Assembly (NCBI GenBank): GCA_029263555.1
Contig: JAJUFW010000146.1
Span: 1 to 7,144, forward strand
Reading direction: 5' to 3'
Source of the DNA: Alphaproteobacteria bacterium
Lineage (GTDB): Bacteria > Pseudomonadota > Alphaproteobacteria > DSM-16000 > Inquilinaceae
DNA: 7,144 nucleotides
Shown here: positions 1 through 7,035 of the stretch, piece after piece
Position numbering within the stretch: the first letter of the stretch is position 1
Layout of the letters: each line of letters starts with the position of its first letter
Translations under genes and position numbers: made by a program
The notes under the pieces: generated by a model
What the model saw: the letters and a program-made list of their open reading frames with translations, nothing else
What the model was told of the DNA's origin: nothing
The model's database searches: none

Positions 1-69
1 ACGGTCGGGCTACCGCCACCGCAAGGCGGAGGAACTCCCCGCCGCCACGGTCGCGGCGGCGGGGATCGT

Positions 70-73
<4 letters not shown>
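1..73 (+). CDS. C-terminal end of an unidentified protein (partial)
   Basis: An open plus-strand frame enters from the left edge (first full codon at position 2) and stops at TAG 71-73, giving 23 visible residues that end in AAAGIV. In this frame 22 of 23 sense codons end in G or C, which matches the real genes of the window and is better than the competing frames here; this is the main support for its being coding. It converges on lon, and both stop codons lie within the same CTAG (70-73). The tail is Arg/Lys-rich and then Ala-rich, with no motif I recognise, so no function is offered. It could also be chance open frame. Confidence 0.4.
37..64. terminator. Perfect 10-bp GC hairpin just beyond the lon stop
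   Basis: CCCCGCCGCC (37-46) and GGCGGCGGGG (55-64) are perfect inverted repeats around an 8-nt loop. The stem begins 6 nt past the lon stop codon, where a terminator or 3'-end-stabilising hairpin would sit. Neither strand has a T-run after the stem, so it is not a classical intrinsic terminator. It also lies inside the last codons of the possible plus-strand gene, so part of the symmetry could come from GC-rich coding sequence. Confidence 0.35.
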
Positions 74-2496
<2,423 letters not shown>

Positions 2497-2515
2497 CGGT
2501 TCGATCCTCCGCTCG

Positions 2516-2914
2516 TCAGAGCTTTCGCAGGGTGAGCAACAGGCATCCGTCGATGAGTTCGCGACGCCCCAGTTCCATCGGCCGCACAGGCAGCTGGATC
2601 CGCCGCTCGAACCGGCCGTACGGGATTTCCAAGCGGTGAATCCGGGTCCCGGGAGAGTCGGTCGCGATCAGGCGTTCGCCGACGACGATCAGCATGCGTC
2701 CGTCGATCACCACCTCGACCTGGTCGGGCCGGACGCCCGGCAGGGCGACCAGCAGGCGATATTCCCGTTCCGTTTCGTAGAAATCGATGGGTGGCTCCCA
2801 GTTCGGAGCGGAGCCGCCTCCCGGCCTGAAGAACTGCCGCTGCAGTCGCTCGGCTCGGGCCAGCAGTTCGCAAGCTTCGGCCCACATCCAGATCCTGGGG
2901 TCACGAGGCGGCAT
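2516..2914 (-). CDS. hsp20: Small heat shock protein (Hsp20/alpha-crystallin)
   Basis: 132 residues. Proteins of this family are ATP-independent holdases that bind unfolding proteins in the cytoplasm and pass them to ATP-driven chaperones or proteases. After a short helical N-terminal arm (about 1-38), the alpha-crystallin domain runs from PPIDFYETEREYRLLVALPG (41-60) through VEVVIDGRMLIVVGER to a final strand LIDGCLLLTLRKL at the very C-terminus. The protein ends there: the C-terminal extension with the I-x-I/V motif, which in most family members docks neighbouring dimers, is absent. Oligomerisation may therefore differ from the usual, an inference. A purine-rich GAAGGGGA lies 6 nt before the ATG, a suitable ribosome binding site. 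The gene is first in a two-gene unit with lon, whose ATG lies 19 nt beyond its stop, and is divergent from rpoH. This points to heat-shock control, but I found no convincing sigma-32 promoter on this strand. Confidence 0.93.
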   Translation of the reverse strand: MPPRDPRIWMWAEACELLARAERLQRQFFRPGGGSAPNWEPPIDFYETEREYRLLVALPGVRPDQVEVVIDGRMLIVVGERLIATDSPGTRIHRLEIPYGRFERRIQLPVRPMELGRRELIDGCLLLTLRKL

Positions 2915-2985
2915 GACGGCATCCCCTTCACTTGGTCACCTGATCTGAACTCGCGACCGGCCGTCAGGATCCTGGGAGCCGGGAT

Positions 2986-3024
2986 CCCCGGCCGTATGGT
3001 TCATCAGGTTTGATCCGGCCGGGG
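2986..3024. repeat. 9-bp inverted repeat with 21-nt loop, followed by TTTT
   Basis: CCCCGGCCG (2986-2994) pairs perfectly with CGGCCGGGG (3016-3024). The loop itself holds a small ATCA-GGTT-TGAT hairpin. On the plus strand the stem is followed directly by TTTT (3025-3028), giving the look of an intrinsic terminator facing away from hsp20. No plus-strand gene ends here, so it might block antisense or read-through transcription. On the minus strand it would lie in the hsp20 promoter or 5' leader, about 70 nt before the start codon. The role is not known. Confidence 0.4.
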
Positions 3025-3108
3025 TTTTCGCAAGGGATCGACGAAATTCCCGGAACACCTTTCGGCCCGCGCTTATTGAATGGCGACAGGTCCGCCCTTT
3101 TCACGCCA

Positions 3109-3124
3109 TGTGATGAAAATCACA
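3109..3124. promoter_or_regulatory. Crp/Fnr-family operator, TGTGA-N6-TCACA
   Basis: The sequence is TGTGATGAAAATCACA, a perfect inverted repeat of TGTGAT with a 4-nt spacer. It has exactly the TGTGA-N6-TCACA form bound by Crp-type regulators and differs from the Fnr/FixK form (TTGAT-N4-ATCAA). It lies in the AT-rich middle of the divergent region, 194 nt from the hsp20 ATG and 309 nt from the rpoH ATG. It is roughly 145 bp upstream of the rpoH sigma-32 -35 element, far for classical activation of that promoter, so it may serve another promoter nearby or hsp20. The match is strong as a pattern; binding is inferred. Confidence 0.6.
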
Positions 3125-3244
3125 GCGCCGGTACCGGTAATGAGGCAGTATTAGGGCGTATAAAGAGATTATTTCGGCGAGTGAACGGCAGTTCAGGTTA
3201 CGTTCGGGGGCGGGATTTCGTCTTCCAGGACCGCATCAATCCAC

Positions 3245-3268
3245 TGGCGAACCTTGAAAAGTTCGCCA
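3245..3268. promoter_or_regulatory. Inverted repeat operator candidate around the rpoH -35
   Basis: TGGCGAAC (3245-3252) and GTTCGCCA (3261-3268) are perfect 8-bp inverted repeats. The 8-nt spacer is CTTGAAAA, which is the -35 element of the sigma-32-type promoter. A dimeric regulator bound to both arms would cover the -35, so repression is the natural guess. The sequence is not the HrcA/CIRCE element (TTAGCACTC-N9-GAGTGCTAA), and I cannot name the regulator. The arms are long enough that chance is unlikely, but no protein is identified. Confidence 0.5.
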
Positions 3269-3281
3269 TGCGTTCCCATGT
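3253..3281 (+). promoter_or_regulatory. Sigma-32-type heat-shock promoter for rpoH
   Basis: The -35 element CTTGAAA (3253-3259) and a -10 element TCCCATGT (3274-3281) match the enterobacterial heat-shock consensus CTTGAA / CCCCATnT closely; the gap between CTTGAAA and CCCATGT is 15 bp. Transcription would start near 3288 and give a leader of about 145 nt before the rpoH ATG. A sigma-32 promoter before a sigma-32-family gene implies autoregulation or control by another RpoH copy, which alphaproteobacteria often have. As a sigma-70 promoter the same DNA would be poor, because no good -10 lies at normal spacing. Confidence 0.7.
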
Positions 3282-3356
3282 AAGACCGGTCACCGAACGC
3301 CGATACGGACCGGAACCGGCCCATTTCGAAACATCTGAACGGATCACGCGACCTGT

Positions 3357-3409
3357 CCCGGCCAATGGCCGGGCTGGAAGGGTCGCGTCGTCGCGCGAGC
3401 GGTGGCTCG
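3357..3409 (+). promoter_or_regulatory. Two hairpins in the rpoH 5' leader
   Basis: CCCGGCC (3357-3363) and GGCCGGG (3367-3373) form a perfect 7-bp stem with an AAT triloop. CGAGC (3396-3400) and GCTCG (3405-3409) form a 5-bp stem with loop GGTG that ends 6 nt before the Shine-Dalgarno sequence. E. coli rpoH translation is known to be gated by mRNA structure, so a structured leader is suggestive. However, I see no pairing that clearly sequesters AAGGAGG, so an RNA-thermometer role is only a possibility. Confidence 0.35.
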
Positions 3410-3415
3410 ATTGTT

Positions 3416-3423
3416 AAGGAGGG
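3416..3423 (+). promoter_or_regulatory. rpoH ribosome binding site (decides the start)
   Basis: AAGGAGGG lies 10 nt before the ATG at 3434. It selects that ATG over the in-frame ATG at 3365, which would translate this very site and lies inside the first leader hairpin. Confidence 0.8.
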
Positions 3424-3433
3424 CGCAAGCCAG

Positions 3434-4324
3434 ATGAGGGGTAGCTATCAGACAGACGATACGGGACTTTCACGGTATCTCGAGGAAGCCAAGCGGTTTC
3501 CCATGCTCGACGCCGAGCGGGAACGCGAACTGGCAATCGCATGGCACGACCGCGGCGACGAGGAAGCGCTGCGTCAGCTCGTGGGCAGCCATCTGAGGCT
3601 GGTCATCAAGACGGCGCGCAGCTACGGGGGCTATGGACTGCCGATCTCCGAGTTGATTTCGGAAGGCAATGTCGGCCTCATGCAGGCGGCCAAGAAGTTC
3701 GATCCGGAGCGGGGTTTCCGCTTCGCTACCTATGCCATGTGGTGGATCCGCGCGGCGATGCAGGAATACATCCTGCATTCCTGGTCGCTCGTGAAGATGG
3801 GTACGACGGCCGCCCAGAAAAAGCTTTTCTTCAATCTGCGTCGGCTGAAGGCCCAGCTGCACGAAGTCGAACAGGGGGATCTGTCGCCCGAGACGGTTGC
3901 CACGATCGCGGCCGAACTGGACGTGCCCGAAACCGAGGTCGTCGAGATGAACCGGCGGCTTTCCGGTTCGGACAGTTCGCTCAACCGGATGATCGGCGAG
4001 GATTCGGACGGCGAGTGGATCGAGCTGCTGGCGGACACCCGTCCGGACCAGGAGACGCGCATCGTCGAAGGCGACGAGCTGGCCATGCGCCGGGACCTTC
4101 TCAAGCAGGCCTTCGGAAAGCTCAACGAGCGCGAACGCCGGATCCTGCTGGAACGCCGGCTGCGGGACGAGCCGCTGACGCTGGAGGCGCTGAGCCAGGA
4201 GTTCGACGTCTCGCGCGAACGGATCCGGCAGATCGAAGTGCGCGCCTTCGAGAAGCTGAAGAAGGGCGTGATCAACGCCGCAGTGGCCCAGAGCCTCCGC
4301 CAGCCGGCGCTGGCGGCGGCCTGA
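3434..4324 (+). CDS. rpoH: RNA polymerase heat-shock sigma factor RpoH
   Basis: 296 residues, the normal RpoH length; directs RNA polymerase to heat-shock promoters. Region 1.2-like start LSRYLEEAKRFPML is at 12-25. Region 2 runs from LVGSHLRLVIKTARSYGGYG (49-68) through LISEGNVGLMQAAKKFDPERG (74-94) and the -10-recognition segment FATYAMWWIRAAMQEYI (97-113). The RpoH box QKKLFFNLRR (128-137) separates RpoH from other group 2/3 sigmas and is intact. Region 4.2 helix-turn-helix LTLEALSQEFDVSRERIRQ is at 248-266. The start was chosen for its strong Shine-Dalgarno sequence at 3416-3423. A sigma-32-type promoter lies about 180 bp upstream. The gene diverges from hsp20-lon, likely RpoH targets, and converges with the sugar cluster behind a strong hairpin. 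Alphaproteobacteria often have several RpoH paralogues; which one this is cannot be told from the window. Confidence 0.95.
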   Translation: MRGSYQTDDTGLSRYLEEAKRFPMLDAERERELAIAWHDRGDEEALRQLVGSHLRLVIKTARSYGGYGLPISELISEGNVGLMQAAKKFDPERGFRFATYAMWWIRAAMQEYILHSWSLVKMGTTAAQKKLFFNLRRLKAQLHEVEQGDLSPETVATIAAELDVPETEVVEMNRRLSGSDSSLNRMIGEDSDGEWIELLADTRPDQETRIVEGDELAMRRDLLKQAFGKLNERERRILLERRLRDEPLTLEALSQEFDVSRERIRQIEVRAFEKLKKGVINAAVAQSLRQPALAAA

Positions 4325-4357
4325 GCCGGCACTCCTACCCTCTCATCCCCTGAAGTA

Positions 4358-4389
4358 GGCTGGGCGAACGCTCAGGCGTTCGCCCAGCC
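4358..4389. terminator. Perfect 14-bp hairpin between convergent genes
   Basis: The arms 4358-4371 (GGCTGGGCGAACGC) and 4376-4389 (GCGTTCGCCCAGCC) are exact reverse complements around the loop TCAG. It starts 33 nt after the rpoH stop and overlaps the last codons of the convergent dehydrogenase gene, whose stop codon (4372-4374) forms most of the loop. A bidirectional terminator or transcript-end protector is the obvious reading. Neither strand has a T-run after the stem, so termination would not be of the textbook intrinsic type. Confidence 0.65.
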
Positions 4390-5151
4390 GCCGTCGACCA
4401 GGAAGTTCTGAGCCGTGCACATGCGGCTGTCATCCGCCGCCAGCCACAGCACCAGACGGGAGACGTCGGGAGGATAGAGCTTTTCCTTCAAGCATTGGCT
4501 GGACTGGATCTGACGCTCACCCTCTTCATCGACCCAGAGAGCAAGCTGCCGTTCCGTCATAACCCAGCCCGGGCTGACGGTGTTCACCCGAATGCCGAAC
4601 GGCCCCCAGTCCCGAGCAAGTCCTCTGGTCAATCCGTGAACCGCTGCCTTGGCCGCGGTGTAGGCGGGCATGCCGCCTGATGCGATCATCCAGCTGATCG
4701 ATCCGAAATTTATGATCGACCCGCCACCGGCCGCCTTCATCCCGGGCGCGACGGCCTGGGCGGCGAAGAACATCGGCCGCAGATTGACGGCCATGCGGTC
4801 GTCCCAATACTCGACCGACGTCTCCTCGGGCTTGTGGCGCTGATCGTCGGCCGCGTTGTTGACGAGGACGGTGATCGTGCCGAGGCGTTCGGCCGCTTCT
4901 GCCAGGGTCGCACGAAGGGCGTCGACGTCGCGCAAATCGCAGGAACGGAACAGCGGCCGATGGCGGCTTTGCCCCGCGAGTTCGCGCGCCAAATCCTCGC
5001 CCGCCCCGGCCAGGATGTCCACGAAGGCGACACGGGCCCCCTGCTCCGCGAACTGCCGGACGATCGATGCGCCGATCCCGGAGGCGCCACCGGTCACGAA
5101 CACCGTCCGGTCCTGAAGGCTGGGATAGCGGGCGAAGCGTTCGGCGGACAC
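4372..5151 (-). CDS. XylB-like NAD-dependent aldose 1-dehydrogenase (SDR)
   Basis: 259 residues from the chosen GTG. Classical short-chain dehydrogenase: nucleotide motif TGGASGIG (20-27), Asp ending beta-2 (VAFVDI, D45) that favours NAD over NADP, NNAAD (98-102) in place of the usual NNAG, N123, and the catalytic S151, Y164, K168 (YTAAK). YPSL near the start, NFGSISW, and the tail pattern QCLK, LAADDSRMCT, VDGGW resemble Caulobacter D-xylose dehydrogenase XylB as I remember it. That suggests oxidation of an aldose to its lactone; the true sugar is unknown. A longer form starting at TTG 5190 is possible, but GTG 5151 follows GGAAGGAG by 11 nt, gives an N-terminus like XylB's, and lies downstream of the promoter candidate. 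The gene is last in the cluster, 112 nt after the lactonase, with its own promoter and operator candidates. Confidence 0.88.
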   Translation of the reverse strand: MSAERFARYPSLQDRTVFVTGGASGIGASIVRQFAEQGARVAFVDILAGAGEDLARELAGQSRHRPLFRSCDLRDVDALRATLAEAAERLGTITVLVNNAADDQRHKPEETSVEYWDDRMAVNLRPMFFAAQAVAPGMKAAGGGSIINFGSISWMIASGGMPAYTAAKAAVHGLTRGLARDWGPFGIRVNTVSPGWVMTERQLALWVDEEGERQIQSSQCLKEKLYPPDVSRLVLWLAADDSRMCTAQNFLVDGGWANA

Positions 5152-5168
5152 GGGGATTCCGGCTCCTT

Positions 5169-5196
5169 CCGATATCAGTACGTTAACCAATATCGG
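5169..5196. promoter_or_regulatory. Operator candidate CCGATAT-N14-ATATCGG
   Basis: Perfect 7-bp inverted repeat arms (5169-5175 and 5190-5196) enclose an AT-rich 14-nt centre containing GTTAAC. It overlaps the -10 element and presumed start site of the promoter described for the XylB-like dehydrogenase, the normal place for a repressor. LacI- and GntR-family regulators of sugar genes use sites of this general shape; none is encoded in the window, and the family cannot be fixed from the site. Confidence 0.45.
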
Positions 5197-5218
5197 CCGC
5201 CCCGCCGCCGGACGTCAA
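5189..5218 (-). promoter_or_regulatory. Sigma-70-type promoter candidate for the dehydrogenase
   Basis: On the minus strand TTGACG (5218-5213) is followed after 18 bp by GATATT (5194-5189), a 5/6 and a 4/6 match to the -35 and -10 consensus. Transcription would begin near 5182, about 30 nt before the GTG start. That would exclude the alternative TTG start at 5190 from the message. The gene could also be read from upstream in the cluster. Confidence 0.4.
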
Positions 5219-5263
5219 TGCGGCCGTGCCCCATTCCCGCGGCCGTCCCGCGCGCCCCTCCCG

Positions 5264-6160
5264 TCAGCCGCCGAACGTCGCTTCCGGCAGGCCGGGCACG
5301 TCGACGCGGAGCGCGAACAGCCCGCCCGCCTGCGGAAAGACCTCCAGATCCGCCGCCGACATGCCCTGTCGGGCCGTCGTGACGTAGAGAATGTCCAGAT
5401 CCGGGCCCCCAAGAGCGACGCAGGTCACGTTGGGCGCCGGAACGGCGACCACGCGGTCGATCGCTCCGTCGGGACGGTAGCGGACGATCCGGCCGCCCTG
5501 CCACTGGGCGTTCCACAAGCAGCCTTCGGCATCGACCGTGGAGCCGTCCGGCTTCCCGGGCTGGTCGTCCAGGCTGCGGAAGACGCGGCGGCGGGAAATC
5601 CGCCCTGTTTCAGGGTCATAGTCATAGGCATGGATCACGCGTTTCGGCGTGTCGGCGAAATAGAGCGTCCGCCCGTCCGGGCTGAAGGAGAGGCTGTTTG
5701 CCGTGGTGATTCCGCCGATGAGCCTCTCGACCGTGAGATCGGCATCCAGGCGGTAGACGCCGGCGATGGGTCGTTTCTCCGGGGATTCGTCCATCGTTCC
5801 CGCAAGAAACCGCCCTGCGCGGTCGCAGCGGCCGTCGTTGAGGCGGGTCGGCAGATCCGGCTCGATTTCGGCGATCCTGGTCCTCTCGCCGGAGTCCGGG
5901 TCGTAGAAGGCGAAACCCGAGGCGAAGGCCACGATCAGGCCGCCCCCGGCCCTGAAACCGAAGGACCCGGCGCGTTCGGCAAGCGTCCGCCTCACCGTCT
6001 CGCCCGAGGCCGGATCGTAGCGCCACAGCTCGGCCGCCTCGATGTCCAGCCAGTAGAGGGACCGGTCCCGTTCCGACCAGAGCACCCCTTCTCCCAGCAC
6101 GTTCCGGCAGTCGACGATCAGTTCGGCTTCGGGCTCCGCATTGCCGGGGAGTCGGACCAT
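5264..6160 (-). CDS. SMP-30/gluconolactonase-family sugar lactonase
   Basis: 298 residues, a usual length for this six-bladed beta-propeller family. Members hydrolyse aldonolactones to aldonic acids using one divalent metal ion. The metal ligands align with those of human SMP-30: E24 in VLGEGVLW, N155 in TTANSLSFSPDG, and D205 in KPDGSTVD. Substrate-contact residues R106 and N108 are present in RLNDGRCD, and GTMDE follows at 121-125. No signal peptide is seen, so it is probably cytoplasmic. The ATG is preceded by an excellent GGAAGGAGGTGG. The gene begins 22 nt after the upstream FabG-like gene, so the two are surely co-transcribed. Next to a XylB-like dehydrogenase it matches the Caulobacter xylB-xylC pairing and likely opens the lactone that enzyme makes. 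The family is sure, the substrate is not. Confidence 0.92.
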   Translation of the reverse strand: MVRLPGNAEPEAELIVDCRNVLGEGVLWSERDRSLYWLDIEAAELWRYDPASGETVRRTLAERAGSFGFRAGGGLIVAFASGFAFYDPDSGERTRIAEIEPDLPTRLNDGRCDRAGRFLAGTMDESPEKRPIAGVYRLDADLTVERLIGGITTANSLSFSPDGRTLYFADTPKRVIHAYDYDPETGRISRRRVFRSLDDQPGKPDGSTVDAEGCLWNAQWQGGRIVRYRPDGAIDRVVAVPAPNVTCVALGGPDLDILYVTTARQGMSAADLEVFPQAGGLFALRVDVPGLPEATFGG

Positions 6161-6182
6161 CGTCCACCTCCTTCCTGCAGCC

Positions 6183-6935
6183 TCAATAGGTCGCTCGGCC
6201 GCCCGAAAGGTCGAAGGCTGCGCCGGTGGTGAACGAGTTCTCCTCCGATGCCAGCCACGCGACCATCGACGCGATCTCCTCCACTCGGACGAAGCGACCG
6301 CGGGGAATCTTCGAGAGCATGTAGCCGATATGCTCCGGACTCATCTGATCGAAGATCCGGGTCCGGGCGGCCGCGGGCGTGATGCAGTTCACGGCGATGT
6401 CATGTTCGGCCAGTTCCTTCGCCAGCGACTTGGTCAGCGCGATCACGCCCGCCTTGGCCGCCGAATAGGCGGCGGCGTTCGGGTTGCCCTCCTTGCCGGC
6501 GATCGAGGCCGTGTTGACGATCCGGCCGTAGTTCTGCCGGATCATATGCGGAACGACGGCCCGACAGCAGAGGAAGACCCCGGTCAGATCGATCTCCAGC
6601 ACCTGCCGCCAGGCGGCGGCCGGGTAGTCGACGACGGGGAGGTTCGGACCGCTGATCCCGGCATTCGCGACCAGAATGTCGATCCCGCCGAGCCGGCCGA
6701 CGGTCGCGTCCGTCGCGGCGGCCACGGCGTCTTCGTCGGTGACGTCCACGATCTCGAAGGCAACGAGGCCACGGTCGGCCAGGGCGTCTGCCGTCGCGCG
6801 CACCAGGGCGGCATCGCGGTCCCAGAGGGAAACCGCGGCGCCGGAGGCAAGAAACCGTTCGGCGATCGCCCGGCCGATCCCTTGCGCGCCGCCCGTGATC
6901 ACCGCCCTGCGCCCATCGAGGTCGATCCGGTTCAT
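6183..6935 (-). CDS. FabG-type short-chain dehydrogenase, sugar-acid pathway
   Basis: 250 residues from the chosen ATG, the standard SDR length. TGGAQGIG (14-21) binds the nucleotide, D39 after beta-2 (SLWDRD) points to NAD, NAG is at 91-93, and the catalytic residues are S144, Y157, K161 (YSAAK). The Asn of the usual SDR tetrad is Asp here (D116 in EIDLTGVF), and the usual PG after beta-6 is PAAARTRIF. The ending FDLSGGRATY is, as I recall, typical of a subfamily annotated as 3-oxoacyl-ACP reductase but often found in sugar-acid clusters. Between a dehydratase end and a lactonase, a role such as oxidising a 2-keto-3-deoxy acid at C4 is more likely than fatty acid synthesis; this is inference. 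The in-frame ATG at 6989 lacks a good ribosome site, whereas ATG 6935 has GGAGG 5 nt before it. Confidence 0.9.
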   Translation of the reverse strand: MNRIDLDGRRAVITGGAQGIGRAIAERFLASGAAVSLWDRDAALVRATADALADRGLVAFEIVDVTDEDAVAAATDATVGRLGGIDILVANAGISGPNLPVVDYPAAAWRQVLEIDLTGVFLCCRAVVPHMIRQNYGRIVNTASIAGKEGNPNAAAYSAAKAGVIALTKSLAKELAEHDIAVNCITPAAARTRIFDQMSPEHIGYMLSKIPRGRFVRVEEIASMVAWLASEENSFTTGAAFDLSGGRATY

Positions 6936-7019
6936 CGTCGCCTCCGTCTCCTCCCTGCTGCCGGCCTGCGTGGGGGCCGGCTTCAGCATCGACCGGCCGC
7001 CCCCGCTTATTCCCGGTGC

Positions 7020-7035
7020 CGCCGGGTACCCGGCG
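7020..7035. repeat. Perfect 16-bp palindrome after the dehydratase stop
   Basis: CGCCGGGTACCCGGCG is fully self-complementary and begins directly after the stop codon (7038-7036) of the minus-strand dehydratase gene. In RNA it would fold as a 6-bp stem with a GUAC loop. In the 100-nt gap before the FabG-like gene it could stabilise or partly terminate the upstream message, or bind a dimeric regulator. No T-run follows. Confidence 0.4.

Larger units (their letters stand above)
2915..3433. other. 519-bp divergent control region between hsp20 and rpoH
   Basis: There is no convincing gene here. A weak 135-codon open frame (3010-3417) starts at TTG, has no recognisable domain, and runs across the promoter and hairpins listed below. 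The middle (about 3060-3290) is visibly more AT-rich than the flanking genes, as expected for promoter DNA. From the hsp20 side to the rpoH side it contains: a 10-bp palindrome CAGGATCCTG (2965-2974), an inverted repeat with 21-nt loop (2986-3024), a Crp-type site (3109-3124), a 10-bp palindrome CCGGTACCGG (3128-3137), a sigma-32-type promoter with an inverted repeat over its -35, two leader hairpins, and the rpoH ribosome binding site. The hsp20 start site could not be assigned. Confidence 0.8.

Noticed and set aside
2921..2985. RNA thermometer in the hsp20 leader pairing GGGGAU of the ribosome site with an upstream AUCCC
   Set aside because: Only 5 bp pair over a loop of more than 50 nt; no ROSE or four-U motif is visible next to the ribosome site.
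3000..3034. Sigma-32 promoter for hsp20 with CTTGCGA as -35
   Set aside because: Only the CTTG core matches, and nothing like CCCCATnT or CTATnT lies at 13-18 bp downstream on the minus strand.
3250..3277. EcfG-type promoter on the minus strand (GGGAAC-N19-GTT) toward hsp20
   Set aside because: The spacing is a little long, the -10 lacks the preceding C, and both elements fall within the better-supported plus-strand promoter and its inverted repeat.
3010..3417. 135-codon plus-strand frame in the divergent region
   Set aside because: TTG start inside the loop of a hairpin, no ribosome site, no recognisable domain, and it crosses the sigma-32 promoter and the rpoH leader hairpins.
3365..3433. 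Upstream ATG adding 23 residues to RpoH
   Set aside because: The extension would translate the Shine-Dalgarno sequence itself, starts within a hairpin loop, and does not resemble RpoH N-termini.
5152..5190. TTG start for the XylB-like gene at 5190
   Set aside because: Not excluded, but it would put the operator repeat and the probable transcription start inside or after the start codon, and the GTG at 5151 has GGAAGGAG upstream.
6936..6989. Longer start of the FabG-like gene at ATG 6989
   Set aside because: The 18 extra residues are not SDR-like, there is no good ribosome site before it, and ATG 6935 has GGAGG at proper distance and gives the standard length.
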